Source: Hyphomonadaceae bacterium UBA2389 (GTDB taxonomy: Bacteria > Pseudomonadota > Alphaproteobacteria > Caulobacterales > Aquidulcibacteraceae). From it: DNA of 25,682 bases. The notes under the pieces were generated by a model. That model did not search any database, had not been told where the DNA came from, and saw only the letters and a program-made list of their open reading frames with translations. The stretch spans positions 20,685 through 46,366 of the forward strand of contig DDSN01000053.1 of the NCBI GenBank assembly GCA_002343395.1, written 5' to 3'. The stretch's first letter is position 1. Each line of letters opens with the position of its first letter. Position numbers and translations under genes: made by a program. Positions 10,070 to 17,273 of this stretch are shown here, in pieces.

Positions 10070-10967
10070 TCGTGAAGCGCAACGCCAAGCCGTCGATTGG
10101 ACCAGTTTCGCCGCCGGCCTCCGGCGCCGCGCCGATCACTTGCTGCTCAACCGGTTGATCGAGAAGCAGCGGCTCCTCACCAATGCTCGGCGTTACGTCC
10201 TCCGGCGAAACATGCGCTGCGCCGCTCGCGTAGGTGATCTCGGAGAAGTCAGCGAATGTCGCTTCAAGATCGACCGCATCCGCTGGCGGGTTCTCGACGC
10301 GAATTTGGAATGGAACAGATTCGCCAGCTGCGATTGGCTCCTCGGTCACAACGTTCACAAGCTCAAAAATCTCGTTCGACCGAGTGTCACGCAGAGAAAT
10401 GCGAACGGGCGGCGCTATCTTGTCGTCGCGCCCGATGTTGCGCACCTCGCCCGACACAAGCAGAATCGGCGTGGGGCCATCGAACGCGCGTTCCACCGCC
10501 AAGTCGTAGAATTCCAGGCCATATACGTTCACATCGAGACCCAGCGCGGCAAACGCGCTCGCCGAACGTGGCCACAATTCCGCGACATCCTGGCGGAAGG
10601 CGACCATGCCGGTCGCGGAGGCCGCGAGCGCCGCCCCGGTCGCGCCCCAAACCACAACCGCAGCGCGCATGCGCTCACGGCGCATCCGCTCCGTTTGCTG
10701 GGCGCGGAACTTCGCCGCTGCCGATGGCGCCGGCCCCGGTTGCTCCGCCGCGCGGCGCAATCTTTCGACACGTTCGCGTGTCAGAGGTTCGTTGGAGGAC
10801 GGCTCGGCGCCGCGCGATGTTGTTTCCGCAGTCGTTTTCAGCTCAAGTTGGGGTTCGGCAAACCATGAAAAACCGCAAGCTGCGCAGCGCACCGTTCGAC
10901 CGGCGGCTCCTATGGCGGCGTCATCCGCATAATAGCGGGTTGTGCAAGACGTGCAGGTCAAAATCAT
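10062..10967 (-). CDS. MJ0042-type zinc-ribbon membrane protein with DUF3426-like domain
   Basis: This 301 aa protein has an N-terminal zinc ribbon with two CxxC knuckles (Cys5/Cys8 and Cys28/Cys31; ILTCTSCTTRYYADD...VRCAACG). A charged low-complexity stretch and one membrane segment (about 101-123) follow. The rest, on the far side of the membrane, is a beta-sandwich-like domain (about 150-245) of the DUF3426 type (VSGEVRNIGRDDK, PPVRISLRD, VPFQIRVENPPAD). The function is unknown. The arrangement with ftsE-ftsX divergent from it is familiar from related bacteria and suggests an envelope or cell-division link. No Shine-Dalgarno sequence is seen before its ATG. Confidence 0.85.
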   Translation of the reverse strand: MILTCTSCTTRYYADDAAIGAAGRTVRCAACGFSWFAEPQLELKTTAETTSRGAEPSSNEPLTRERVERLRRAAEQPGPAPSAAAKFRAQQTERMRRERMRAAVVVWGATGAALAASATGMVAFRQDVAELWPRSASAFAALGLDVNVYGLEFYDLAVERAFDGPTPILLVSGEVRNIGRDDKIAPPVRISLRDTRSNEIFELVNVVTEEPIAAGESVPFQIRVENPPADAVDLEATFADFSEITYASGAAHVSPEDVTPSIGEEPLLLDQPVEQQVIGAAPEAGGETGPIDGLALRFTNG

Positions 10968-11035
10968 GGTAACAATACGTTCATCAGCCCCAATAACTGT
11001 CTTTGGTGCATTGATTCTATTCGGCTTGTCCAGTC
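10968..11035. promoter_or_regulatory. Divergent promoter region, zinc-ribbon gene / ftsE
   Basis: This 68 bp gap is clearly more AT-rich than its surroundings and must drive both the zinc-ribbon/hpt pair and the ftsE operon. Neither start has a Shine-Dalgarno sequence, which leaves room for leaderless or short-leader transcripts. A GANTC site (GATTC, 11013-11017) lies 18 bp before the ftsE ATG. I cannot assign unambiguous -35/-10 boxes. Confidence 0.45.
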
Positions 11036-11770
11036 ATGCCCCGACCAAGCACCCCTGACCTCGAACTTTACGAGCGCGGCGTTCTCGTCAAGTTGGCCGG
11101 CGTTGACGCCGGCTACGGTCCCGCCACCGTTCTGATGGCTGTCGACTTCGAAGCGCGCGCTGGCGAAGTGTCGTTGATCAACGGCCCCGCCGCCGCTGGC
11201 AAGACTACACTGACCCACCTGCTAAGGCTAGCGCTTCATCCCCGCTCTGGACGAGCCGTAATCCTGGGCGTCGACGCCGCGCATGCCTCCGAAACCCTGC
11301 AAGCGAAGGTCAAGCGACGGATCGGCTATGTCGCTGAAAACCCGACCTTCATTGAGCACTGGAGCGCCTTCGACAACATTTCCATGCCATTACGTCTAGC
11401 TGGGAGAAAACCCAGCCAATACGAGCGCGACGTCCGCGAGCTTGTGGATTTCGTCGGCCTGACCGATGCGGCCAATTTGCCAGTTGAGCAATTGTCCGGC
11501 GCCGAGCGCCGTCGCGCCGCCATCGCGCGCGCGCTCGCGAACAAGCCTCACCTCATCCTGGCGGACGACCCAACCGCGAACATGTCCCCCGCCGACGGGC
11601 GGCGCGTGGTCCGCTTGCTGGCGGAAATGCGCCGCGTTGGAACAGGCGTCGTCATTGCAAGCCAGGATGAAAGCCTTCCCGAGGTTGCGCCCATGGCGCG
11701 CTGGCGAATCGAGCACGGCCGGGTCACACAAATTGATCACGCGGCGCCGGAAGAGGAGGCGATTGAATGA
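11036..11770 (+). CDS. ftsE: FtsE-like cell-division ABC ATPase with altered catalytic residues
   Basis: FtsE is the cytoplasmic ATPase of the FtsEX complex, which controls septal peptidoglycan hydrolases and links to FtsZ. The assignment rests on adjacency to ftsX and on the FtsE-like segments RRIGYVAENPTFIEHWSAFD and LILADDPTANM. This 244 aa copy keeps the Walker A (GPAAAGKT, 50-57), a signature motif (LSGAE, 153-157) and Walker B Asp177. It departs from consensus at four catalytic positions: Q-loop Gln is Glu101, catalytic Glu is Asp178, D-loop Asp is Ser184, and H-loop His is Gln210 (IASQDE instead of the usual ATHD). ATP binding seems possible; hydrolysis may be weak or absent. The N-terminus is about 15 residues longer than E. 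coli FtsE. It overlaps ftsX by 4 nt. Confidence 0.88.
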   Translation: MPRPSTPDLELYERGVLVKLAGVDAGYGPATVLMAVDFEARAGEVSLINGPAAAGKTTLTHLLRLALHPRSGRAVILGVDAAHASETLQAKVKRRIGYVAENPTFIEHWSAFDNISMPLRLAGRKPSQYERDVRELVDFVGLTDAANLPVEQLSGAERRRAAIARALANKPHLILADDPTANMSPADGRRVVRLLAEMRRVGTGVVIASQDESLPEVAPMARWRIEHGRVTQIDHAAPEEEAIE

Positions 11771-12624
11771 AGAACGCCCTCGCCGGCATGGAGCGTTCGC
11801 TTTTCTGGACGCTGGCGTTCGCGGTCTTCGCTGCGGTTGCGGCGGGCTTGGCCGCGCGCGCGGTGGACCGGCTAGCGGTAAGCTACGAAGCGCAGCGGAG
11901 CGGGTACGCCATCGCGCGGATCGTCGCGCCCGAAGGGCAAGAAGCATTGTCCACCGCGCAAACGGCCTTGAACGCCGCGCCGGGGGTTTCCAGCGCGGCG
12001 CCGATGACGGCAGGTAGAGCTGCGGCATTGCTTCGCGAATGGGGCGGTGGAGAAGTGCAGGCTGCGGAACTGCCCGAATTGCGGCTTGTGGAGATCGAGC
12101 TAGAGCCGAGCGCTGGAGATGATGCTGCTGGCGACCTAGTGGCCGCGCTCGCCCAGAGCGGCGTGACCGCCGAGGTGCTTCAGGCGCCGGACAACGCCGC
12201 TGGCGGCGGCCTGAGCGACCGCCTCAAGCGTTTGGCTGCGTGGGGCGCCGCCGCGTTCGCGCTCGTCATGGCTTTAATCGTGTCGCTCGCAGCGCGAAGC
12301 CTCGCCGCCCGTCGGCGGGAGATGGTGACGGTTCTGTGCGACCTTGGCGCCACCCAGGGGCAAGTAGCGGGTCAGGTCGGCCAAGAAGCGGCGCTCCTTG
12401 GTTTTTATGCCGGACTCGTCGGGGCCGCGCTTGCCGGGGCGGTGGCGATATCGATTTTGCTGCTGGCCATTCCGAACGCTCGGATCGAGACTTTACCTTC
12501 CATGATTCTTCCCCTCGACTTCGTTCCGTTGGCGGCTGCTCCCTTTGCATCGGCGCTCGCCGCGACCCTTGGGGCCCGCGGCGGCGCCAGCTCTATTCAC
12601 GCCAAAGCGGCCAGGCTCGGTTGA
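11767..12624 (+). CDS. ftsX: Cell-division membrane protein FtsX
   Basis: FtsX is the membrane subunit paired with FtsE; it passes the cytoplasmic signal to murein hydrolase activators in the periplasm. The 285 aa protein shows the four-helix topology: TM1 (about 12-32), a periplasmic domain of about 125 residues (33-156), TM2 (about 157-178), TM3 (about 208-236) and TM4 (about 250-268). The segment REMVTVLCDLGATQGQVAGQ (184-203) matches the FtsX motif normally written as E-I/V-x-V-x-x-L-x-G-A-T. It is shorter than E. coli FtsX (about 350 aa), mainly because it lacks the long N-terminal cytoplasmic tail. It overlaps ftsE by 4 nt and the next gene by 1 nt. Confidence 0.9.
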   Translation: MKNALAGMERSLFWTLAFAVFAAVAAGLAARAVDRLAVSYEAQRSGYAIARIVAPEGQEALSTAQTALNAAPGVSSAAPMTAGRAAALLREWGGGEVQAAELPELRLVEIELEPSAGDDAAGDLVAALAQSGVTAEVLQAPDNAAGGGLSDRLKRLAAWGAAAFALVMALIVSLAARSLAARRREMVTVLCDLGATQGQVAGQVGQEAALLGFYAGLVGAALAGAVAISILLLAIPNARIETLPSMILPLDFVPLAAAPFASALAATLGARGGASSIHAKAARLG

Positions 12625-13229
12625 TGCGCTCGCTGGCTTTGTGGGCGGCGCTTGTCGCCGCATTGGTTTTCTTTACGGGCTTTTGGAGCTTCGCCGAACG
12701 CGTGCGCGCCGACGCGGTAGAGCCGCCAACCGCCGATGGCGTCGTTGCGTTGACCGGCGGTTCCAATGAACGTCTCGAAACCGGCGTGCGCTTGCTTGAG
12801 CAACGCAAGGGCCGCCGCCTTCTGATTTCTGGCGTTAATCGTATCGTCACGGATAGCGAGCTTTATCAGGCGTTGAACATCGATCCCGCGCTTGGCGAGT
12901 GCTGCATCGATATCGGGCGCGCGGCGCAGGACACGCTTGGCAATGCGTCCGAGGCGACAGACTGGGCGCGCGAGCACGGCTTCAAGCGCATCATCCTCGT
13001 CACAGACGACTACCACATGCCGCGCTCACAGGCTGAGTTGCAGCTCGCCATGCCGGAAGCGGAAATCCATCCCTACCCGGTGCGCACGCGCTTCACCGAT
13101 CCCGACGTTTGGAGAAGCGACACGAGCGCGGCGGCGCGCCTGGGCGGCGAGTACGTGAAGTACCTCGTGATCAGGGGCCGCGAGGCGTTGATCGGATTGG
13201 GCGCACGCGAGGAGAAAGCCGCCGAATGA
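12624..13229 (+). CDS. DUF218 (YdcF/ElyC/SanA-like) membrane-anchored protein
   Basis: This 201 aa protein starts with one membrane segment (about 5-22), which would place its DUF218 domain in the periplasm. Family landmarks are visible: GVVALTGGSNERLETGVRLL (about 39-58), LLISGVN, DTLGNASEA and VTDDYHMPRSQAEL. Members such as ElyC and SanA affect peptidoglycan or lipid-carrier metabolism and the envelope barrier; the reaction is not firmly established. The ATG overlaps the ftsX stop (TGATG), and a longer reading frame reaching back into ftsX is not needed. Lying between ftsX and plsC, it fits an envelope-building operon. Confidence 0.87.
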   Translation: MRSLALWAALVAALVFFTGFWSFAERVRADAVEPPTADGVVALTGGSNERLETGVRLLEQRKGRRLLISGVNRIVTDSELYQALNIDPALGECCIDIGRAAQDTLGNASEATDWAREHGFKRIILVTDDYHMPRSQAELQLAMPEAEIHPYPVRTRFTDPDVWRSDTSAAARLGGEYVKYLVIRGREALIGLGAREEKAAE

Positions 13230-13951
13230 GGCTGCTCCGCTCCCTCCTCTTCGTCATCTGGCTCTACGCCTCCATGGCCGTGATCGGCATTGGGCTTTGG
13301 CCGCTCGTGGTCTTCGACGAGCGCCATGTGTGGACCGCCTTGCGCACTTGGGGCCATGCAACGGTCTGGGGATTGCGCTGGATCGTCGGCGCCAAGGTGC
13401 GGTTCGAGGGCCTGGAACACGTACCAACCGGCGGCGCTTTGATCGCCATGAAACACCAGTCCATGCTCGATACGATCGCGCCAGCGATTTTTCTGCCGCG
13501 CCCGGTGTACGTCTACAAAAAAGAACTCGGCGCCACCCCTGTTCTCGGCGCTTACGTCAAACGCAATCAAATCGCGGTCGATCGCGGCGGTTATGCGACC
13601 GCGCTAAAAAGCATCGTGCGCGGTGCCCGCGTGGCCGTCGCCAAGGGCGGACAGGTGCTGATTTTTCCGGAAGGCACACGTCAGGAACTCGATGCGCCGC
13701 CTGACTATAAGCCGGGCATCGCGGCGATGTACAAAGACCTGAACTTGCCGGTAACGCCCGTCGCACTGAACACGGGTCTGATCTGGAAGCCACGCGGACT
13801 GATGCGCAATCCTGGTGAGGTCACCTTCAAGGTGTTGCCCCCCATCCCCCCTGGCCTCCCGCGCGACGAATTCATGCGCGAGCTTGAGCGCGTAATCGAA
13901 ACAGAGAGTCAAGCGCTGCTGCCGCCCGATAAGAGGCGCGCGCAGCCATGA
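13226..13951 (+). CDS. plsC: 1-acyl-sn-glycerol-3-phosphate acyltransferase
   Basis: PlsC adds the second acyl chain to lysophosphatidic acid, giving phosphatidic acid, the precursor of all glycerophospholipids, at the inner membrane. The 241 aa length is standard. A hydrophobic N-terminus (about 5-30) is followed by catalytic motif I with H-x4-D (KHQSMLD, His77 and Asp82), a KKELG-type motif II region (99-103), motif III FPEGTR (147-152) and a motif IV region around LPVTPVALNTG (174-184). The start ATG overlaps the previous stop (ATGA) and has GAGGAG 11-16 nt upstream; a longer in-frame extension into the previous gene is rejected. It overlaps the DUF2125 gene by 4 nt. Confidence 0.94.
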   Translation: MRLLRSLLFVIWLYASMAVIGIGLWPLVVFDERHVWTALRTWGHATVWGLRWIVGAKVRFEGLEHVPTGGALIAMKHQSMLDTIAPAIFLPRPVYVYKKELGATPVLGAYVKRNQIAVDRGGYATALKSIVRGARVAVAKGGQVLIFPEGTRQELDAPPDYKPGIAAMYKDLNLPVTPVALNTGLIWKPRGLMRNPGEVTFKVLPPIPPGLPRDEFMRELERVIETESQALLPPDKRRAQP

Positions 13952-14952
13952 AGCGCAATTGGCTCTGGCTCGCGGGCCCTTGGACCCTGTTCGCCGCGAT
14001 CGCGATCGGCTGGATTGCTTACTGGCATATCGTGGCGGGCACAGCCGAGGCGCGGTTGAACGCCTGGGCCGACGAACAGCGCGCCGACGGCGCCAGCGTT
14101 CAAATCGGCGCGATCGTGCGCCACGGCTTCCCCACGCTCCTGCGACTTGAGCTGCGCGACGCAGCCTACGCGCCCGCGCGCGGCGGTTGGCGCGCCGAGA
14201 CAGCCTCTCTCGATCTGCACGTCAATCTGCTCAACACTGAGCATATTAGCTTCGCCGCGACCGCGCCAATCGCGATCGCGCGAAGCAATGGAGCAGTCAC
14301 AACGATCGCAGCGGATGCCCTGATCGCCTCGCTGCGCACGCGCGGCGGCGCACTGGCTCAAGCCGGGATCGAAGCCAACGCGCTCACGCTCGACGATGCT
14401 TCGCAGGACGGCGTTTTTCGGGTCGACCGAGCCGTACTCAATGTCCGCCCTGATCCGCGCGCCGAAGGCTCGTATCAAGTGGCGTTCGACGCCGAGGCGC
14501 TCAGGCTGCCGCGACCCGTGCGCAGCTTTGAAGCGTTCGGATTGGATATCGCCTCGCTGCGCGCCGCCGTCGTGATCGAGAGCGGGGCAGTTCTTATCAA
14601 CGGCGCGGAAGGCGACCCGTTGGGGCCATGGCGCGACGCGGGCGGCAAGCTTCGGTTTGAGGCGCTAGTGCTCAATTGGGGACCGCTGGAGACGACGGGC
14701 AACGGCGAAGGCTGGCTCGATGACCAACGACGCCTCGCCGGAGAGCTTCACTTTCCCATCGACGATCCGGCGCGCGTCTTCACGGCGATCGCGCAAGGCG
14801 AGGAGATGAGCGACGACGCGCGCCAGGGGCTGCGCCTCCTATCCGCCGCCTTCGCGCTTTCCGGCGACGACATCACCCTCGACGCTGAGGCCCGCGATGG
14901 CGCGCTTCGGCTTGAGGGCGTGCGTGTGCGCTCTCTGCCGCCCGTTTATTGA
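13948..14952 (+). CDS. DUF2125 family protein
   Basis: This 334 aa protein of an alphaproteobacterial family has no known function. An N-terminal membrane segment (about 8-30, WLAGPWTLFAAIAIGWIAYW) anchors it, and the rest should be periplasmic. The region just after the anchor (GTAEARLNAWADEQ, then IVRHGFPTLLRLEL at about 56-69) carries the family's typical features, and the remainder looks like repeated beta strands, as in lipid-transfer or AsmA-like proteins; that comparison is my inference. The ATG overlaps the plsC stop by 4 nt, making it the last member of the ftsE-ftsX-DUF218-plsC chain. It converges on the zinc peptidase gene with a gap of 3 bp. Confidence 0.82.
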   Translation: MKRNWLWLAGPWTLFAAIAIGWIAYWHIVAGTAEARLNAWADEQRADGASVQIGAIVRHGFPTLLRLELRDAAYAPARGGWRAETASLDLHVNLLNTEHISFAATAPIAIARSNGAVTTIAADALIASLRTRGGALAQAGIEANALTLDDASQDGVFRVDRAVLNVRPDPRAEGSYQVAFDAEALRLPRPVRSFEAFGLDIASLRAAVVIESGAVLINGAEGDPLGPWRDAGGKLRFEALVLNWGPLETTGNGEGWLDDQRRLAGELHFPIDDPARVFTAIAQGEEMSDDARQGLRLLSAAFALSGDDITLDAEARDGALRLEGVRVRSLPPVY

Positions 14953-14955
14953 CGC

Positions 14956-17193
14956 TCAGGACGGCGCTCTAAAGTGGGCGCCGCTAAACCGATAGGCGGC
15001 AGCCCCCATGGCTTGCGCGCCATCCGTGACGTTGAGTTCATAACCCACGCCTGAGCATGCGCCCGGCGCCTCCGGAACAGCGCGATTGAACACCATGATC
15101 GCGGCATGTTGGAATCCCGCGGTGTCGAACACGCCAGATCGACCCAAACGGAAGACCTGCACTTCGCCATTGCGAACGCCTAGTCCGATCAGCTCCAAGT
15201 TCGAGTCACCGCTCAGCGTGAACAACCGCTGCCCCCTGCCGCGCACTGCATAGTAGTGGGCGCCGAGTTGCTCTAGACCACCCTTCGCGCCCCACGCGCC
15301 AGTGCGATTGATCGTGCCTTCAAGGCGAACGGCGCGCGCGAACAGCGCGGCAAGCTCATAGTCCCGCGCGTAGTTCTGGGCGCGCCAATATTGGATGGCG
15401 TCGGGAATGTCGGAACCCACAGGCGTGAGCGTGCGCGTCATCGTTTCAAAGCCGTCATAGGCGACGGTGTTGCGCCACAACTGCACGACGATATCTGGTC
15501 CAAAGCGATCCGCGAGCGATTGCAGCAACGTCCATTGCCCGTAGTCATGCCCAGGGGTTGTCGTCGTCCAACACAGCTCCGGCGCCGCGAAATCCGTCTC
15601 GACATAGTCGGTGGCGTCCTGGTCGCGCCCGACCGTAGCCGTTTCAATCCAGGAGGCGGTCGACTCATAGAGCCAACGGAGCTCCTCTTCGGCATCATAG
15701 GCATGTTGCACGACATGGTTGAATTCGTGCGTCGCGGTCGCACGCATGAGGCTCTCGGGCGGCGCCTCCTTGCCCATGCCCGCGAAATCGTTGTCGATCA
15801 TGAACACCGTGCGCGCCGCCGCGCGTTCGCGCACCGACGCTGTGTTGGGATTGTCGAAGACGAATTGAACCACCTTTGTGTAGCCCATCGAGCCTTCTGC
15901 CTCGCCGATATAGGCCCGGTAGCGTCCGTCCGCGTCGCGTATCGGCTCGGCCCACCCCATACGGCGAACCTGGGTGTCGAAGATTTCCTGCAGCGCGCTC
16001 GCCGTGGCTTGCGCATAAGCCGCAGTCGATGCGTCCTCGCCTTCGAGCGTGTAGTGGAGACGAAAGTCCTGCGTCTCAATCACCTGCTCGGGACCGCTAA
16101 GCTCAACAGCGTTTTCGATCAACGCTTGCAGCGTGTCCACGACGGAGCGTTCCACCAATGACAGAGCGACACGATACGCGCCGCTGCTTTCAGCTCCAGC
16201 AAAGCGCTCAAGCAACAGCGTATATTGGCCCGCCGCCGGCGCCGTGAAAGCGAAGGCGGAATTCAGAGAGCCGTCGCCGCGATCGTCGTTCGCCGCGACC
16301 GGATAACCCTCCGCGTCGTTCAAACGCAACACCGTATCGAGATTGCCGCTTGTCGCATCCGCCAGCACAAGCACTGTCTGCCCCGCCGCGAGGCGAACAG
16401 GAAACTCGCGTTGGGTAGTTTCGTTGTCGAGCGTCCCTTCGAAGTGCGCGATCGGTCGCCCCGCGATCGATGCGAAATTGAATGGCGCTTCTGCCTGAGG
16501 ATCGACGGCAAGTGAGAGCATGAGATCACCCGCGCCGTCGCCGCTGAACGTGCTCACCACGACTTGGTAGCGCCCGGCCCCGGCAGGTTGATAGACAAGC
16601 TGCGAATTGAGCGAACCGTCGCCGCGGTCGTCGTTTTGCGCCAAGACCACGCCCTGCGCGTCGCGCAGCGAAAGCGTCGTATCCAGCCCCTCGCTCAGGG
16701 CGTAGGTGGAGGCAACGAATATCTCGCCCGCCGCGAGATCAACATCGTAGCGCGCTTCCGTGCGATGTGCGTCGAGCGTCAGCGCCTCTTCGCGCAGCGT
16801 CCGTGCTGCGTCAGAAAGGCCAACGTCCAGCCCGCGAGTGACGGTCAACTCGAAGGCGCCACGCGCATTGTTGAACCCTGACACGACGGCGGTGTATCGC
16901 CCGCTCGTCGGCGGCATGAACACAATCCGCGAAGAAAGCACGCCTGGTTGCTGATCGTCGTTTTCGGCGACGGGCTTGCCCCCCGTCGCGATCAAGGAGA
17001 GCACCGTGTCGAGGTTGTCCGACGAAGACGTCGTGAGCGTTACGACCTGCCCGGCCTGGAGATCCAAATCATATGACGCGCGCGGCGCGCGCGCCGTAAT
17101 CTGCCCTGAAAAGCGCTGCTCGCTCGGGGGCGTTTGCCCTAGGGCGCTCGCGGAAAGCAGAACAAATGCGACAGAAGCGAGATAGGCGCGCAA
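14956..17193 (-). CDS. Secreted zinc metallopeptidase with three PPC-type modules
   Basis: This is a predicted exported peptidase of 745 aa. The start is a TTG: an in-frame stop lies seven codons upstream, no earlier start codon exists between, and the signal peptide (MRAYLASVAFVLLSASALGQ) begins at this codon with AAGGAA 5 nt before it. Three beta-rich modules (about 38-122, 148-230, 262-348) share a DTVLSL strand, an ENDD/QNDDRGDGSLNS turn and a GRYxVVVS strand, like the pre-peptidase C-terminal domain but placed N-terminally. The catalytic part (about 375-640) has the zinc motif HEFNH (His489, Glu490, His493) with a likely third ligand Glu510 in WLYESTASW, as in gluzincins. The C-terminal 100 residues look like another beta domain. 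Family and substrate not identified. Confidence 0.82.
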   Translation of the reverse strand: MRAYLASVAFVLLSASALGQTPPSEQRFSGQITARAPRASYDLDLQAGQVVTLTTSSSDNLDTVLSLIATGGKPVAENDDQQPGVLSSRIVFMPPTSGRYTAVVSGFNNARGAFELTVTRGLDVGLSDAARTLREEALTLDAHRTEARYDVDLAAGEIFVASTYALSEGLDTTLSLRDAQGVVLAQNDDRGDGSLNSQLVYQPAGAGRYQVVVSTFSGDGAGDLMLSLAVDPQAEAPFNFASIAGRPIAHFEGTLDNETTQREFPVRLAAGQTVLVLADATSGNLDTVLRLNDAEGYPVAANDDRGDGSLNSAFAFTAPAAGQYTLLLERFAGAESSGAYRVALSLVERSVVDTLQALIENAVELSGPEQVIETQDFRLHYTLEGEDASTAAYAQATASALQEIFDTQVRRMGWAEPIRDADGRYRAYIGEAEGSMGYTKVVQFVFDNPNTASVRERAAARTVFMIDNDFAGMGKEAPPESLMRATATHEFNHVVQHAYDAEEELRWLYESTASWIETATVGRDQDATDYVETDFAAPELCWTTTTPGHDYGQWTLLQSLADRFGPDIVVQLWRNTVAYDGFETMTRTLTPVGSDIPDAIQYWRAQNYARDYELAALFARAVRLEGTINRTGAWGAKGGLEQLGAHYYAVRGRGQRLFTLSGDSNLELIGLGVRNGEVQVFRLGRSGVFDTAGFQHAAIMVFNRAVPEAPGACSGVGYELNVTDGAQAMGAAAYRFSGAHFRAPS
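16258..16300 (-). repeat. Near-identical DNA copy encoding the NDDRGDGSLNS turn (copy in third module)
   Basis: This stretch encodes the ANDDRGDGSLNSAF segment of the third module of the zinc peptidase. It closely matches 16603-16645, exactly 345 nt (115 codons) away, at the nucleotide level, whereas the first module is clearly diverged. This points to a comparatively recent intragenic duplication of modules two and three, or to gene conversion. Confidence 0.5.
16603..16645 (-). repeat. Near-identical DNA copy encoding the NDDRGDGSLNS turn (copy in second module)
   Basis: Partner of the repeat at 16258-16300. It encodes QNDDRGDGSLNSQL in the second module of the zinc peptidase; the core CCGTCGCCGCGRTCGTCGTT is shared with one mismatch. 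The spacing of 345 nt equals one module. Confidence 0.5.
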
Positions 17194-17273
17194 GGGATTT
17201 CCTTCGAAGCATCAGAACCGGGATCGGAACTGTATGTCCAAAGGCGCCGAATTGGAAAGGCCGTCCTTCCGTC

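Noticed and set aside
17244..17273. Hairpin after the PhoD-like gene as a terminator
   Set aside because: The GGAAGG/CCTTTCC pairing is short and bulged, with no T-tract, so support is too weak.
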